A stretch of DNA of 9,941 nucleotides from Rhodospirillales bacterium (GTDB lineage Bacteria > Pseudomonadota > Alphaproteobacteria > Acetobacterales > Acetobacteraceae), in the NCBI GenBank assembly GCA_015654825.1, contig JAATGE010000037.1, forward strand, positions 1-9,941. The letters are read 5' to 3'. Positions 1 through 6,240 of this stretch are shown here, in pieces. Position numbers and translations under genes: made by a program. Each line of letters opens with the position of its first letter. Within the stretch, counting starts at the first letter, position 1. The notes under the pieces are model-generated. The model was not told the origin of the DNA and did not search any database. It saw nothing but the letters and a program-made list of their open reading frames with translations.

Positions 1-266
1 AAGATGCCCTCGCCGCGGGTTTCCAGCCACTCGCGTGCATTGCCCCGGCCGAGGCCCGGTTCGATCATTTCGAGGTACAGATGGCCCCATCGGGCGAAGG
101 CGTTGCGATTGGCGAAGGTGCCGGTCCAGGTGCGGTAGCGGCCTTCGTAGCGCGTATCGAGCCGCCAGAACGGGCCGAGGCCGAGCAAATCGCGGTATTG
201 CGCCATGCCTTTGTCGATATCGCGCACGACGACGCCGATTTGATAGAGGTCACCGGAGAGGCGCAT
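1..266 (-). CDS. VOC family (glyoxalase/dioxygenase-fold) protein, N-terminal part, cut by left edge
   Basis: Reading the minus strand from the ATG at 266 gives an uninterrupted frame of 88 complete codons to the window edge, beginning MRLSGDLYQIGVVVRDIDKG. The opening beta strand followed by VRDIDKGMAQYRDLLGLGPF, and later WGHLYLEMIEP, is the usual first half of a vicinal-oxygen-chelate module. In such modules an early His/Gln on the first strand and a Glu on the fourth strand bind metal. Here Q9 sits at the first position and E83-E86 lie near the second, but the full metal site cannot be checked because the C-terminal half is outside the window. VOC proteins include glyoxalases, extradiol dioxygenases, epimerases and binding proteins, so no reaction can be assigned. 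No strong Shine-Dalgarno sequence is visible. The gene is co-directional with the DUF1214 and amidohydrolase genes upstream but separated from them by a repeat-filled gap of 238 bases. Family call fairly sure; function unknown. Confidence 0.8.
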   Translation of the reverse strand, partial: MRLSGDLYQIGVVVRDIDKGMAQYRDLLGLGPFWRLDTRYEGRYRTWTGTFANRNAFARWGHLYLEMIEPGLGRGNAREWLETRGEGI

Positions 267-293
267 TTGGTTGCTCAGGTTGGGTGGAAAAAG

Positions 294-347
294 GGAAGGC
301 CAGGGCTCTGCCCTGGACCGGCCGGCGCCAGTAGGCCCCAGACCCCA
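294..347 (+). repeat. Hairpin repeat copy A
   Basis: This copy begins GGAAGGCCAGGGCTCTGCCC. The core CCAGGGC-TCT-GCCCTGG (301-317) is a 7-bp stem with a 3-base loop. The copy ends with CCCCAGACCCCA (336-347), which matches the end of the consensus, but the middle part (320-335) does not carry the second GGGGAC/GTCCCC hairpin seen in copy B. It is the only one of the four copies that does not follow a stop codon in its own orientation. It lies 27 bases upstream of the VOC start and faces copy B. Confidence 0.85.
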
Positions 348-445
348 ACTAGCGCTGCGCGGCTTCCCCTTGGCTTCTGGGCGAAGCCTGGAAATGTCAT
401 GAATTTTTCTGACTTCGCCGTTTCCGCCAATGATTCTTTATTAAT

Positions 446-496
446 GGGGTCTGGGGACTTGTCCCCAGCGGGTCCAGGGCAGAGCCCTGGCCTTCC
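446..496 (-). repeat. Hairpin repeat copy B
   Basis: On the minus strand this copy has two hairpins in a row: CCAGGGC-TCT-GCCCTGG, then CTGGGGAC-AA-GTCCCCAG (8-bp perfect stem), then ACCCC. It begins eight bases after the TGA of the DUF1214 gene (505-507) and reads in the same direction. A strong GC stem just after a stop suggests an mRNA 3'-end structure. There is no T-run after either stem, so it is not a canonical intrinsic terminator. Confidence 0.88.
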
Positions 497-504
497 TTGT
501 CTTT

Positions 505-1809
505 TCATTCCGCAATCCGCCGGGCATAACCGGCGCGCCGCCGCGCCCGCTCTGTTTCACGTTCGAACGGCGAGGCCGGGGGCAGCGATGCGAGGTCGTT
601 GTGGAGGCGGTTGAATGGCAGTAGCCGTGTCTCCAACACGCTGGGACCGTTGCGCACTGGCGTTTTCGGTAGGCCTTGCCAGCGGTTGATGACAAGCACC
701 TCGTGCCGACCGCCGGTCTCGACCCAGTTCCGTAGGCCTGGATCGCGGGCAGCGACGACCAGGGTGAAGCTACCATCGGCGTTCGCGTGGGCCGCTGCGC
801 CGGTGATGCTGGACAGCGTGGTTTCGGCATCGATCGACCGGTACCACCAATCGACCAGGCTGAATGCGGTGTAGCGGGCGCCAGCCGGATCGATACGCAC
901 GATCATTGCCTGGTCATCGGCCAGGCGGAACCAGCCCTGCGTGCCGGCCTGACCGACCAGGCCGCCCAGTGCGCCGGATGGTATGGGGCTCGCCAGCGTA
1001 TTGACGGGCTTGCCGGTGTTGAGGCGGGTGAACCAGTAATAGAGCGGCACGTCGTCCACCATGGCATCGATGGCGCGGCGTGCAGCCTCGTCGTCGCTGA
1101 TCGGATCGTGGCTAGGCGGGTTCAGCCGCTCGATGCGGAGGGCGTAGGGTGTTTCGCAGTTCCAGTCGCCAAAGCTGTCGCGTATGAAAAGGAATTTGGT
1201 TTCCGGTGTGGTGCGCAGATGGTTTTCCCCCGGGCCAGGCGGGTCGGCATGGATGTCGATTTGAAATCCGCCGTCGGCGTCGCGGACCGCGTGGTCGGCA
1301 TCCAGGGTCTGCACGGTTTTCGATGTACCGTAGTTGGCAACGAGCGTGAATGTGGTGCTGGCGGGTTCGGCGTTTCGCGGCGTCACCGTCAGGCGGTAGC
1401 GGCCGGTGTGCTCGATGCCGACAAGGCGATAGCAATTGTCGGGGTTGTCACCGCCCATGCGGGCGCCGGGCACGTTGCGGCCGAACCAGCGATAGGCGGG
1501 CATGAAGGTGCGCAGAATTCGCGGGTAGCCGGCGTCGCTGGCTGCGGCCTTCAGTACATAGTTGAAGGCGTACTCATCGATAGCGGCGTCGAAGCTCGGC
1601 CGCATTTCGGTGGGAGCGTCGGCGCCGTAGGCAAGGCCCCATAGAAAGGCGATGCGCTTTCGGGCGGATTGCACGTCCGGACGGGCCCAGAGCCGCATGG
1701 CCTGGTCTTCGCCGGCAATTTGGTCCGCGTTAGCAATGGGATTTTGGGCGGATAGAAAATGGCCTTGTAAGAGACCGATTTCTTCGGCGCAATTCGGCGG
1801 CAACCTCAC
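505..1809 (-). CDS. DUF1214 domain-containing protein
   Basis: The product is 434 residues if the GTG at 1809 is used. The family call rests on GGDNPDN (about residues 119-125) followed by a beta-rich stretch YRLVGIEHTGRYRLTV, then FLFIRDSFGDW and RIERL in the middle. A C-terminal block DADGSFTLVV-like/RDPGLRNWVETGG (about 340-367) and a final RWQGLP are also present. These match, as I recall them, the DUF1214 proteins common in actinobacterial and proteobacterial steroid or xenobiotic gene clusters. No catalytic residues are known for the family and no signal peptide is visible, so the role is unknown. No ATG fits the conserved N-terminus. GTG 1809 has GGGAGA nine bases upstream, whereas TTG 1827 has no such site, so I prefer 1809; an internal ATG at 1698 would cut conserved sequence. 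It lies 70 bases after the amidohydrolase stop and is probably in the same transcript. Confidence 0.85.
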   Translation of the reverse strand: MRLPPNCAEEIGLLQGHFLSAQNPIANADQIAGEDQAMRLWARPDVQSARKRIAFLWGLAYGADAPTEMRPSFDAAIDEYAFNYVLKAAASDAGYPRILRTFMPAYRWFGRNVPGARMGGDNPDNCYRLVGIEHTGRYRLTVTPRNAEPASTTFTLVANYGTSKTVQTLDADHAVRDADGGFQIDIHADPPGPGENHLRTTPETKFLFIRDSFGDWNCETPYALRIERLNPPSHDPISDDEAARRAIDAMVDDVPLYYWFTRLNTGKPVNTLASPIPSGALGGLVGQAGTQGWFRLADDQAMIVRIDPAGARYTAFSLVDWWYRSIDAETTLSSITGAAAHANADGSFTLVVAARDPGLRNWVETGGRHEVLVINRWQGLPKTPVRNGPSVLETRLLPFNRLHNDLASLPPASPFERETERARRRAGYARRIAE

Positions 1810-1879
1810 CCGACCCGGTCTCCCCAAGGGGATGAAGAGGGCTTCGCGGCGCGCGGGCGCCTGGACGCAGGCGGTTGCA

Positions 1880-3004
1880 TTACAGGTTCCACAGCTTTGC
1901 AGCGGTGCCGCCTACTACTTTCCGAGCGTCTTCCGGGCCCAGCGTATCGAATATATTGCGAATTTCCTTGCGGGTATTTCCAAAAATGCTTTCGCCGTGC
2001 GGGTAATCGCAGGACCATAGCAAATTGTCCACCATGCCGTATTCCTTGGCGAGTTTCAAGCCGACATCGTCCTTGATGATGGCGGAGTAGCATTGGCGGC
2101 GGAAATAATAGCTCGGCAGGTGTGCGAGCTTCGGTTTCAGTTCGGTACCGTAGGTCTGGTACACGCGGTCCGCATCCTGCAGGGTCCAGGGCACCCAGCC
2201 GAAACCGCCTTCGCAGAACACGATTTTCAGGCCTGGATGGCGCTCCAATATGCCGCTGAAGGCCAGCAGCGACCAGAGCGGACGATACGGGCCCAGGTTC
2301 TTTGTCAGGTTGGCGCCGGTGGCGCCGGCGCCGCGGAATTCGAGATAGGCGCCGATGTGGAACATGATCGGTATGCCGCTTTCCTCGATCGCAGCCCACA
2401 TCGGTGCCATTTTGGAAGCGTTATAGGGAATGTTCTTCGGGGCCGAGGGAATTTCGAGCGCCTTGAGGCCCCAGCCCTGCAACTTCTGAATGTAATCGCG
2501 CGTGGCTTCAGGGTGGTAGATCGTGGGAAGAATGCCGACACCGACAAGACGCTCGGGAGCAGCGGCGCAATATTCCGTAAGCCATTCGTTATAGACGTCC
2601 ATGCAGCGGGTGAAGAATTCCTTGTCCTCCATGCGCGTCAGCGCCATGGCGCGGGCGTGGAAAATCAGGGATGTGTCGATACCTTCGGCGTCCATGTCGG
2701 CGAGGCGCGCGTCGCGGTCCCACATGCCGGGGCGGCCTTCGCTGAGGTCGGAATCGAGGCCAGGCACGTCATAGTCCACGCCGCCGACTGCCATATGGAA
2801 CTGGCCGTTTTCGCCACGCCAGAGTTTGGGCGCGCGGTCGCGATCGGCGCCGCGCAAGCGATTTTCCCACAGATGCATTTCCTCGATACCGTGATCGTCG
2901 ACGGAAATGACCCGCGTGCCCGCGGGGGGACGCCAGCCGTCGTCACCAATCGGACGGTTCATCGGCCAGGGGATGGCGGTGACGGCGCCATCAAGACTGT
3001 CCAT
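1880..3004 (-). CDS. Amidohydrolase family 2 (ACMSD-like TIM-barrel metal-dependent hydrolase/decarboxylase)
   Basis: The protein has 374 residues. The start at 3004 has AAGGAG ten bases upstream; an in-frame ATG at 3061 would add 19 poorly structured residues and cover the promoter. The family features are an N-terminal VISVDDHGIEE (D36-x-H38), then ARLADMDAEGIDTSLIF, a mid-protein MFHIG (H216), FCEGGFGWVPW (E265) and SCDYPHGES (D333, H336) near the C-terminus. Well-studied members (ACMSD, gamma-resorcylate decarboxylase) hydrolyse or decarboxylate ring-cleavage products or aromatic acids with a mononuclear metal. Here the usual HxH is DxH, and a Glu replaces the expected second barrel His, as in a large uncharacterised branch found in catabolic clusters. 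The protein is cytoplasmic. It is divergent from the IclR gene and likely under its control; the DUF1214 gene follows in the same direction. Family is secure, substrate unknown. Confidence 0.9.
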   Translation of the reverse strand: MDSLDGAVTAIPWPMNRPIGDDGWRPPAGTRVISVDDHGIEEMHLWENRLRGADRDRAPKLWRGENGQFHMAVGGVDYDVPGLDSDLSEGRPGMWDRDARLADMDAEGIDTSLIFHARAMALTRMEDKEFFTRCMDVYNEWLTEYCAAAPERLVGVGILPTIYHPEATRDYIQKLQGWGLKALEIPSAPKNIPYNASKMAPMWAAIEESGIPIMFHIGAYLEFRGAGATGANLTKNLGPYRPLWSLLAFSGILERHPGLKIVFCEGGFGWVPWTLQDADRVYQTYGTELKPKLAHLPSYYFRRQCYSAIIKDDVGLKLAKEYGMVDNLLWSCDYPHGESIFGNTRKEIRNIFDTLGPEDARKVVGGTAAKLWNL

Positions 3005-3086
3005 GTGGGTGCTACTCCTTATCTCTTTTGGGCGGATCGGGGCGTGAGGATGGTGTTGCAAGACTTGCAGAGGCTACTCGCCTTGC

Positions 3087-3099
3087 GTATATTATATAC
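3087..3099. promoter_or_regulatory. Palindrome GTATATTATATAC in the iclR/amidohydrolase divergent gap: candidate operator and promoter
   Basis: GTATAT-T-ATATAC is a perfect 13-base inverted repeat in the 119-bp gap between two divergent starts. For the plus-strand IclR gene it overlaps a plausible -10 (TATATT, 3088-3093), 17 bases after TTGCAG (3065-3070). On the minus strand it contains TATAAT (3096-3091), though no good -35 is seen at the right distance. This position would let an IclR dimer repress itself and control the amidohydrolase together. The symmetry is seen; the binding is inferred. Confidence 0.5.
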
Positions 3100-3123
3100 A
3101 AATGGTACCGCTGGGGCCGTCCA

Positions 3124-3933
3124 ATGTCAAAGCAAGTTCCGCTGCCGAGCGTCGCGGAGGCGCATGCATCAGATAGGCAATTTGTGACGGCGCTTGCGCG
3201 CGGCCTGGATATTCTGCGTTGCTTCGACCGGCCCGGCGTGGAATTGAGTGTTTCCGAGCTGGCGCGAAGGGTGGGGCTCAATCAGCCCACCACATGGCGA
3301 CTGTGCCACACGCTGCTGGCGTGCGGCTACCTGGTGCGTGCGCAGAACGGAAGTGCGCTGCGCGTGGGCGCGCCGGCCCTGACGTTGGGATACGCGGCGA
3401 TCCGCGGCATGAGTTTTCCGGCCCTGGCATTACCCTACATGCGGCAGATATCCGAGCGTACGAAAGCCACGATTACGCTTAGCCTGCTGCAGGGCACCGA
3501 CATGGTTTCGGTGGAGGATTGCCTGGGCGAGTTTGTGCTGCCTAATCAGCCGGTGGGCTGGCGCACGCTTGCGACGACGGTGCCGTCCGGGTTGGCGGTG
3601 CTGGCCGCGTTGCCGGAGCCGGCGCGGCAGAGCTTGCTGGAGCGGATTGCGGCTGCCGACAAAAAAGCGTGGCCCCGTCGCGCACAACGCGTGGAGCGCG
3701 CCCGCGCCGACTACCAGCGGGACGGATTTGTGATCGTAGATACGTTGCTAGAGTCGCAATACGCGGCGGTGGCGGTGCCGCTGGTGGCAGAGCAGAGTAG
3801 CGAACTGGTGGCGTGGGCACTGAGCTATGGCGGACTGGCGACACGGTGGAGCAAGACGCAGTTGCGCGAGGCGGGCGGCGAATTGTTGCGTTTGCGTGGA
3901 CTGCTGCAACCGGCGTTGGGACATGCCGGCTGA
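3124..3933 (+). CDS. IclR family transcriptional regulator
   Basis: The protein has 269 residues from the ATG at 3124; a longer in-frame start at 3028 would read through the promoter and palindrome and is rejected. The N-terminal winged helix-turn-helix is clear at about residues 20-72 (FVTALARGLDILRCF, then VSELARRVGLNQPTTWRLCHTL and GYLVR). It is followed by an IclR-type effector domain with ISERTKATITLSLLQGTDMV and VPSGLAVLAALPEP. IclR proteins bind small acids or aromatic metabolites and act as repressors or activators of nearby catabolic genes, often divergent ones. Its divergent neighbour, the amidohydrolase, is the obvious target, with the palindrome between them as the candidate site. 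The ribosome site is weak (GGGG before the start). The effector is unknown. Confidence 0.92.
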   Translation: MSKQVPLPSVAEAHASDRQFVTALARGLDILRCFDRPGVELSVSELARRVGLNQPTTWRLCHTLLACGYLVRAQNGSALRVGAPALTLGYAAIRGMSFPALALPYMRQISERTKATITLSLLQGTDMVSVEDCLGEFVLPNQPVGWRTLATTVPSGLAVLAALPEPARQSLLERIAAADKKAWPRRAQRVERARADYQRDGFVIVDTLLESQYAAVAVPLVAEQSSELVAWALSYGGLATRWSKTQLREAGGELLRLRGLLQPALGHAG

Positions 3934-3989
3934 GCGGAGCAGCAAGTGAGTGGTCGCAGCTACCCTCCCGTCTTCCGACTTAATAGGCA

Positions 3990-4042
3990 GGTTCTAAGGA
4001 CTTGTTTTTAGCGAGGCCCAGGGGCAGAGCCCATGGCCTTCC
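3990..4042 (-). repeat. Hairpin repeat copy C (degenerate)
   Basis: Aligned by eye to copy B, this copy keeps GGAAGGCC, the GGGC-TCT-GCCC core and the ACAAGT centre of the second hairpin. Several G and C positions have become A or T, so the second stem reads CTAAAAAC/GTCCTTAG with mismatches. It starts directly after the TGA (4043-4045) of the dioxygenase gene, in that gene's direction. It fills most of the 109-bp gap between the convergent IclR and dioxygenase genes; the remainder, 3934-3989, shows nothing I can name. Confidence 0.75.
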
Positions 4043-4999
4043 TCAATCCACGATCCGCCGCCCGATGTCGTTGCTGCTGCGTGTGGCGTCGAGGTAGCGG
4101 CCGACTTTGTAGTCCCCCATGATAGTGGTACGTTGGGCGTAACGGGCGCATTCCAGAGGGACGCCGTTCGCGGAATGAATAACCCGCCAATTGTCCCACA
4201 CGATCATGTCGTCACGGCCCCACGCGTGGAAATATGCGTAGCGCGGGTCGACCAGGTGTTCGGCGATTTCCTCGAGCAGCGCATCGCTTTCGTCGCGGCC
4301 CATGCCGAGCACGTAGCGGGCGTGCATGGGCGACAGTTTCAAGACCTTGCGGCCGGTCTCGTGCTGCGTAATGACCAGCGGGTGCACGACGGGCGGGAAA
4401 TCGAATTTATGGCCGGGACCGATCGCAGGCAGGTCGGCATCGATGGCGCATATGTCTTTGGGAAAGCCGAATTGGCCGGATGTGAAATCCGGGTTGAATT
4501 CGTACACGACTTCCAGGCCATCGATGCGCGCCTTTTGCGCGTCGGTGAGGCGATCATAGGCAGCGACCGCATCGATGAAGCCGGTTTCGCCCATCCGGGC
4601 GGCGGGCTCTACCATGCGCAGAATGGCGCCGCGCACGATAGTGGGCATAAAACTCTGGTCCCAGTGCCAGCCGAGCCAGCCGGCCCGATCGATGCCTTGC
4701 ACGGTATAGTGTTTCTGGTAGGCACCCGGTTTGTCGGGATAGTAGCTAAGATTCATCAGATAAGGGTTGTTCGGGTCGTTCAGGCTGGCGGTAGCGGCCG
4801 GTTCCAGTTCGCCGAATACCTCGCTGAGGCGCATATGCGTTTCGGGCGAGGTTCCGAGGCCACGGAATAGCAGCACGCCGGCGTCGATCCAGGCGTCGAG
4901 GATCGCCTGGCGGGTGGCGGCGGTCAGTTCCTGCGACAGGTCGATGCCGGTCAGTTCTACGCCAAGGTGTGGCGAGAGCCTGGTGCGCACAATGGTCAT
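4043..4999 (-). CDS. TauD/TfdA family Fe(II)/2-oxoglutarate-dependent dioxygenase
   Basis: The protein has 318 residues from the ATG at 4999. It begins MTIVRTRLSPHLGVELTGID, the usual TauD/TfdA opening, followed by DAWIDAGVLLFRGL. The iron-binding facial triad is visible as H112-x-D114 in WHWDQSF and H275 in VIHSANG; R290 in AQRTT is the expected 2-oxoglutarate carboxylate ligand. The family couples 2-oxoglutarate decarboxylation to hydroxylation and loss of groups such as sulfite, sulfate or aryloxy ethers (TauD, AtsK, TfdA), so several substrates are possible. An AGGA lies about 12 bases before the start. The frame stays open upstream to 5113, adding 38 residues, but that extension lacks family features and covers the divergent promoter region. 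It is divergent from the LysR gene, which probably regulates it. All catalytic residues appear intact. Confidence 0.9.
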   Translation of the reverse strand: MTIVRTRLSPHLGVELTGIDLSQELTAATRQAILDAWIDAGVLLFRGLGTSPETHMRLSEVFGELEPAATASLNDPNNPYLMNLSYYPDKPGAYQKHYTVQGIDRAGWLGWHWDQSFMPTIVRGAILRMVEPAARMGETGFIDAVAAYDRLTDAQKARIDGLEVVYEFNPDFTSGQFGFPKDICAIDADLPAIGPGHKFDFPPVVHPLVITQHETGRKVLKLSPMHARYVLGMGRDESDALLEEIAEHLVDPRYAYFHAWGRDDMIVWDNWRVIHSANGVPLECARYAQRTTIMGDYKVGRYLDATRSSNDIGRRIVD

Positions 5000-5052
5000 C
5001 GGTGTTCTGGTTCCTGGTTCGTTTCCCGAGAAAAGCGCTTTGCCCGCTTCGG

Positions 5053-5080
5053 CCAATACGTTCTCTTTCTGCGGCGTCAA
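5053..5080 (-). promoter_or_regulatory. Possible sigma70-type promoter for the dioxygenase gene
   Basis: On the minus strand TTGACG (5080-5075) is followed after 16 bases by TATTGG (5058-5053), about 50 bases upstream of the ATG at 4999. The -35 is good, the -10 weak. If right, it supports the start at 4999 over the longer frame, because transcription would begin inside the extension. Confidence 0.3.
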
Positions 5081-5105
5081 TGGCATATTTGCATAACGAT
5101 GATAA

Positions 5106-5120
5106 TCAGGCATGTTCTGA
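5106..5120. promoter_or_regulatory. Short inverted repeat TCAG-N7-CTGA: weak candidate LysR operator
   Basis: TCAGGCATGTTCTGA lies 29 bases upstream of the LysR ATG in the AT-richer part of the divergent gap (5000-5148). LysR proteins often bind interrupted dyads with T-N11-A symmetry next to their own start. This dyad has short 4-bp arms and T-N13-A spacing, so it is only a weak candidate. Confidence 0.2.
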
Positions 5121-5148
5121 AAGATATTTTCGGCTACGTTGAATAATC

Positions 5149-6054
5149 ATGGACCGCCTGACCGGCTACGAAGTGTTTGTCGCCATTGTGGAGCGCGGCG
5201 GTTTTTCGCGGGCAGCGCGGTCGCTTGGCATGTCGGTGGCCATGGTTTCGACGCACATCTCGTCGCTGGAGGCGCGGGTGGGCGCGCGCTTATTGAACCG
5301 TTCCACGCGGCGGGTTGAGCTGACGGCGGATGGGCAGCGGTTTCTGGCTGACGCGCGCGCCATTGTGGAGGCAGCAGCCAACGCCGAGGCGGGGTTTGGC
5401 GCGGCGGGGCGCCGGCCGGTGGGACGGGTGCGAATCGATGTGCCGGGTTCGATGGGCCTGATTTATGTGGTGCCGGCGCTGGCCGCATTTCGTTCGGAAA
5501 ACCCTGGCATTACACTGGACCTCAGCCTGGGCGATCGAGGCACCGTGTTGCGCACCGAAGGGTGCGATATCGTTGTTCGCGTCGGCGATATCGACGGCGG
5601 CGACGTGGCGGTGACGCGGCTCAGTCAGACGCGATTCGTGCAGGTAGCGTCACCGGAGTTCCTGGCGCGGTACGGTACACCGACCGATCCAGATGATCTG
5701 CTGGGGCACGACTGCATTCTCTATGCCTCCAATACATCGCCGGGGGGGCATCATTGGCGTTTTGAGCAGGGCGGGCGTACCAAATGGTTGAGGCCGCGGG
5801 CGGTGATAACGCTCAATCACGGTGACGCCATTCGGCAGGCTGCGATTGCGGGTATCGGCATTGCGCAAACGTTGGAAATGCTGATTGAGCCGGATCTGGA
5901 GAGTGGGCGACTGGTGCGCTTGCTGAATGAGTGGAACCGGGTGCCGGTGCCGGTGAACGTGTTTGCCGATCGCGACCGGGCGGCTTCGCCGGCGGTGGCG
6001 GCGACGTTGGCGTTTCTGGTAGAGGGTATTCGGTGGAGTCGGTCGGGGGACTGA
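5149..6054 (+). CDS. LysR family transcriptional regulator
   Basis: The protein has 301 residues, normal for the family. The N-terminal winged HTH spans about residues 4-62 (YEVFVAIVERGGFSRAARSL, SVAMVSTHISSLEARVGARL, LLNRSTRRVELTADG). A linker helix and a type-2 periplasmic-binding-like effector domain follow (from GRVRIDVPGSMGL at about 92 to the end), with AIAGIGIAQTL in the second lobe. The sequence resembles the CrgA-like subgroup. LysR proteins usually activate a divergent gene when an inducer is bound, and here that gene is the 2OG dioxygenase. The alcohol dehydrogenase gene downstream is on the same strand but 186 bases away, behind an AT-rich hairpin, so it is probably a separate transcript. 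No strong Shine-Dalgarno is seen before the ATG. Confidence 0.93.
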   Translation: MDRLTGYEVFVAIVERGGFSRAARSLGMSVAMVSTHISSLEARVGARLLNRSTRRVELTADGQRFLADARAIVEAAANAEAGFGAAGRRPVGRVRIDVPGSMGLIYVVPALAAFRSENPGITLDLSLGDRGTVLRTEGCDIVVRVGDIDGGDVAVTRLSQTRFVQVASPEFLARYGTPTDPDDLLGHDCILYASNTSPGGHHWRFEQGGRTKWLRPRAVITLNHGDAIRQAAIAGIGIAQTLEMLIEPDLESGRLVRLLNEWNRVPVPVNVFADRDRAASPAVAATLAFLVEGIRWSRSGD

Positions 6055-6083
6055 GGGTTTTTACGTCAAAGAAGGTAGGAAGC

Positions 6084-6105
6084 GCTTCTTTTTGAAAAAA
6101 GAAGC
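6084..6105. repeat. AT-rich hairpin GCTTCTTTTT-GA-AAAAAGAAGC; possible bidirectional terminator or dispersed repeat
   Basis: The 10-bp arms at 6084-6093 and 6096-6105 are perfectly complementary around a 2-base loop. The hairpin lies 29 bases after the LysR stop. It is followed by AAAAACTTTT rather than a T-run, so it is not a textbook terminator on the plus strand, although the U-rich 5' arm and flanks are unusual for this GC-rich region. I recall near-identical sequences as common intergenic elements in Acetobacteraceae, but only one copy occurs here. The rest of the gap up to 6240 is G/T-rich on the plus strand and holds no gene I can support. Confidence 0.6.
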
Positions 6106-6122
6106 AAAAACTTTTGTATATG
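6092..6122 (+). promoter_or_regulatory. Possible promoter for the dehydrogenase-sulfotransferase pair
   Basis: TTGAAA (6092-6097) and TATATG (6117-6122) are 19 bases apart, a long but tolerable spacing. The -35 lies inside the hairpin repeat. It is the only AT-rich promoter-like pair in the 186-bp gap before the dehydrogenase gene. The evidence is weak. Confidence 0.25.
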
Positions 6123-6240
6123 GGTGGTACGAGTTTGATGGCGGGGGAGAGTTCGTGCATGTGATGGTCGGCGTTGGGTGGTGTGAAAGGCGGGGCGGGT
6201 TCGATACGCTGGCACCGGTTCTAACGCCGGGGTTGGACAC

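Larger units (their letters stand above)
294..496. repeat. Composite nested inverted repeat, about 203 bp, formed by copies A and B
   Basis: Bases 294-319 are the exact reverse complement of 471-496 (26 bp). A second pair, 336-347 and 445-456, is also an exact inverted repeat (12 bp). Between the inner arms lie 97 bases (348-444) with no convincing gene; this part becomes AT-richer near 395-445. The element occupies most of the gap between two co-directional genes (DUF1214 and VOC). It could be one MITE-like unit or two independent repeat copies in opposite orientation. I looked for a target-site duplication next to the arms and saw none. Confidence 0.75.

Noticed and set aside
275..508. Minus-strand 77-codon frame over the repeat pair
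   Set aside because: Its sequence is translated repeat (GRPGLCPGPAG appears from more than one copy), so it is almost certainly not a gene.
787..1644. Long plus-strand open frame (285 codons) opposite the DUF1214 gene
   Set aside because: It lies wholly antisense to a gene with recognisable family motifs; high GC keeps the opposite strand open, and its translation shows no domain.
2093..3187. Plus-strand open frame of 364 codons opposite the amidohydrolase
   Set aside because: Antisense shadow of a well-supported gene; it also runs through the divergent promoter and into the IclR gene.
4133..4870. Plus-strand open frame of 245 codons opposite the dioxygenase
   Set aside because: Antisense to a gene with an intact catalytic triad; no recognisable domain or ribosome site.
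6121..6205. Possible G-quadruplex in the G-rich stretch
   Set aside because: There are not four runs of three or more G with short loops; only a weak two-layer form could be drawn.
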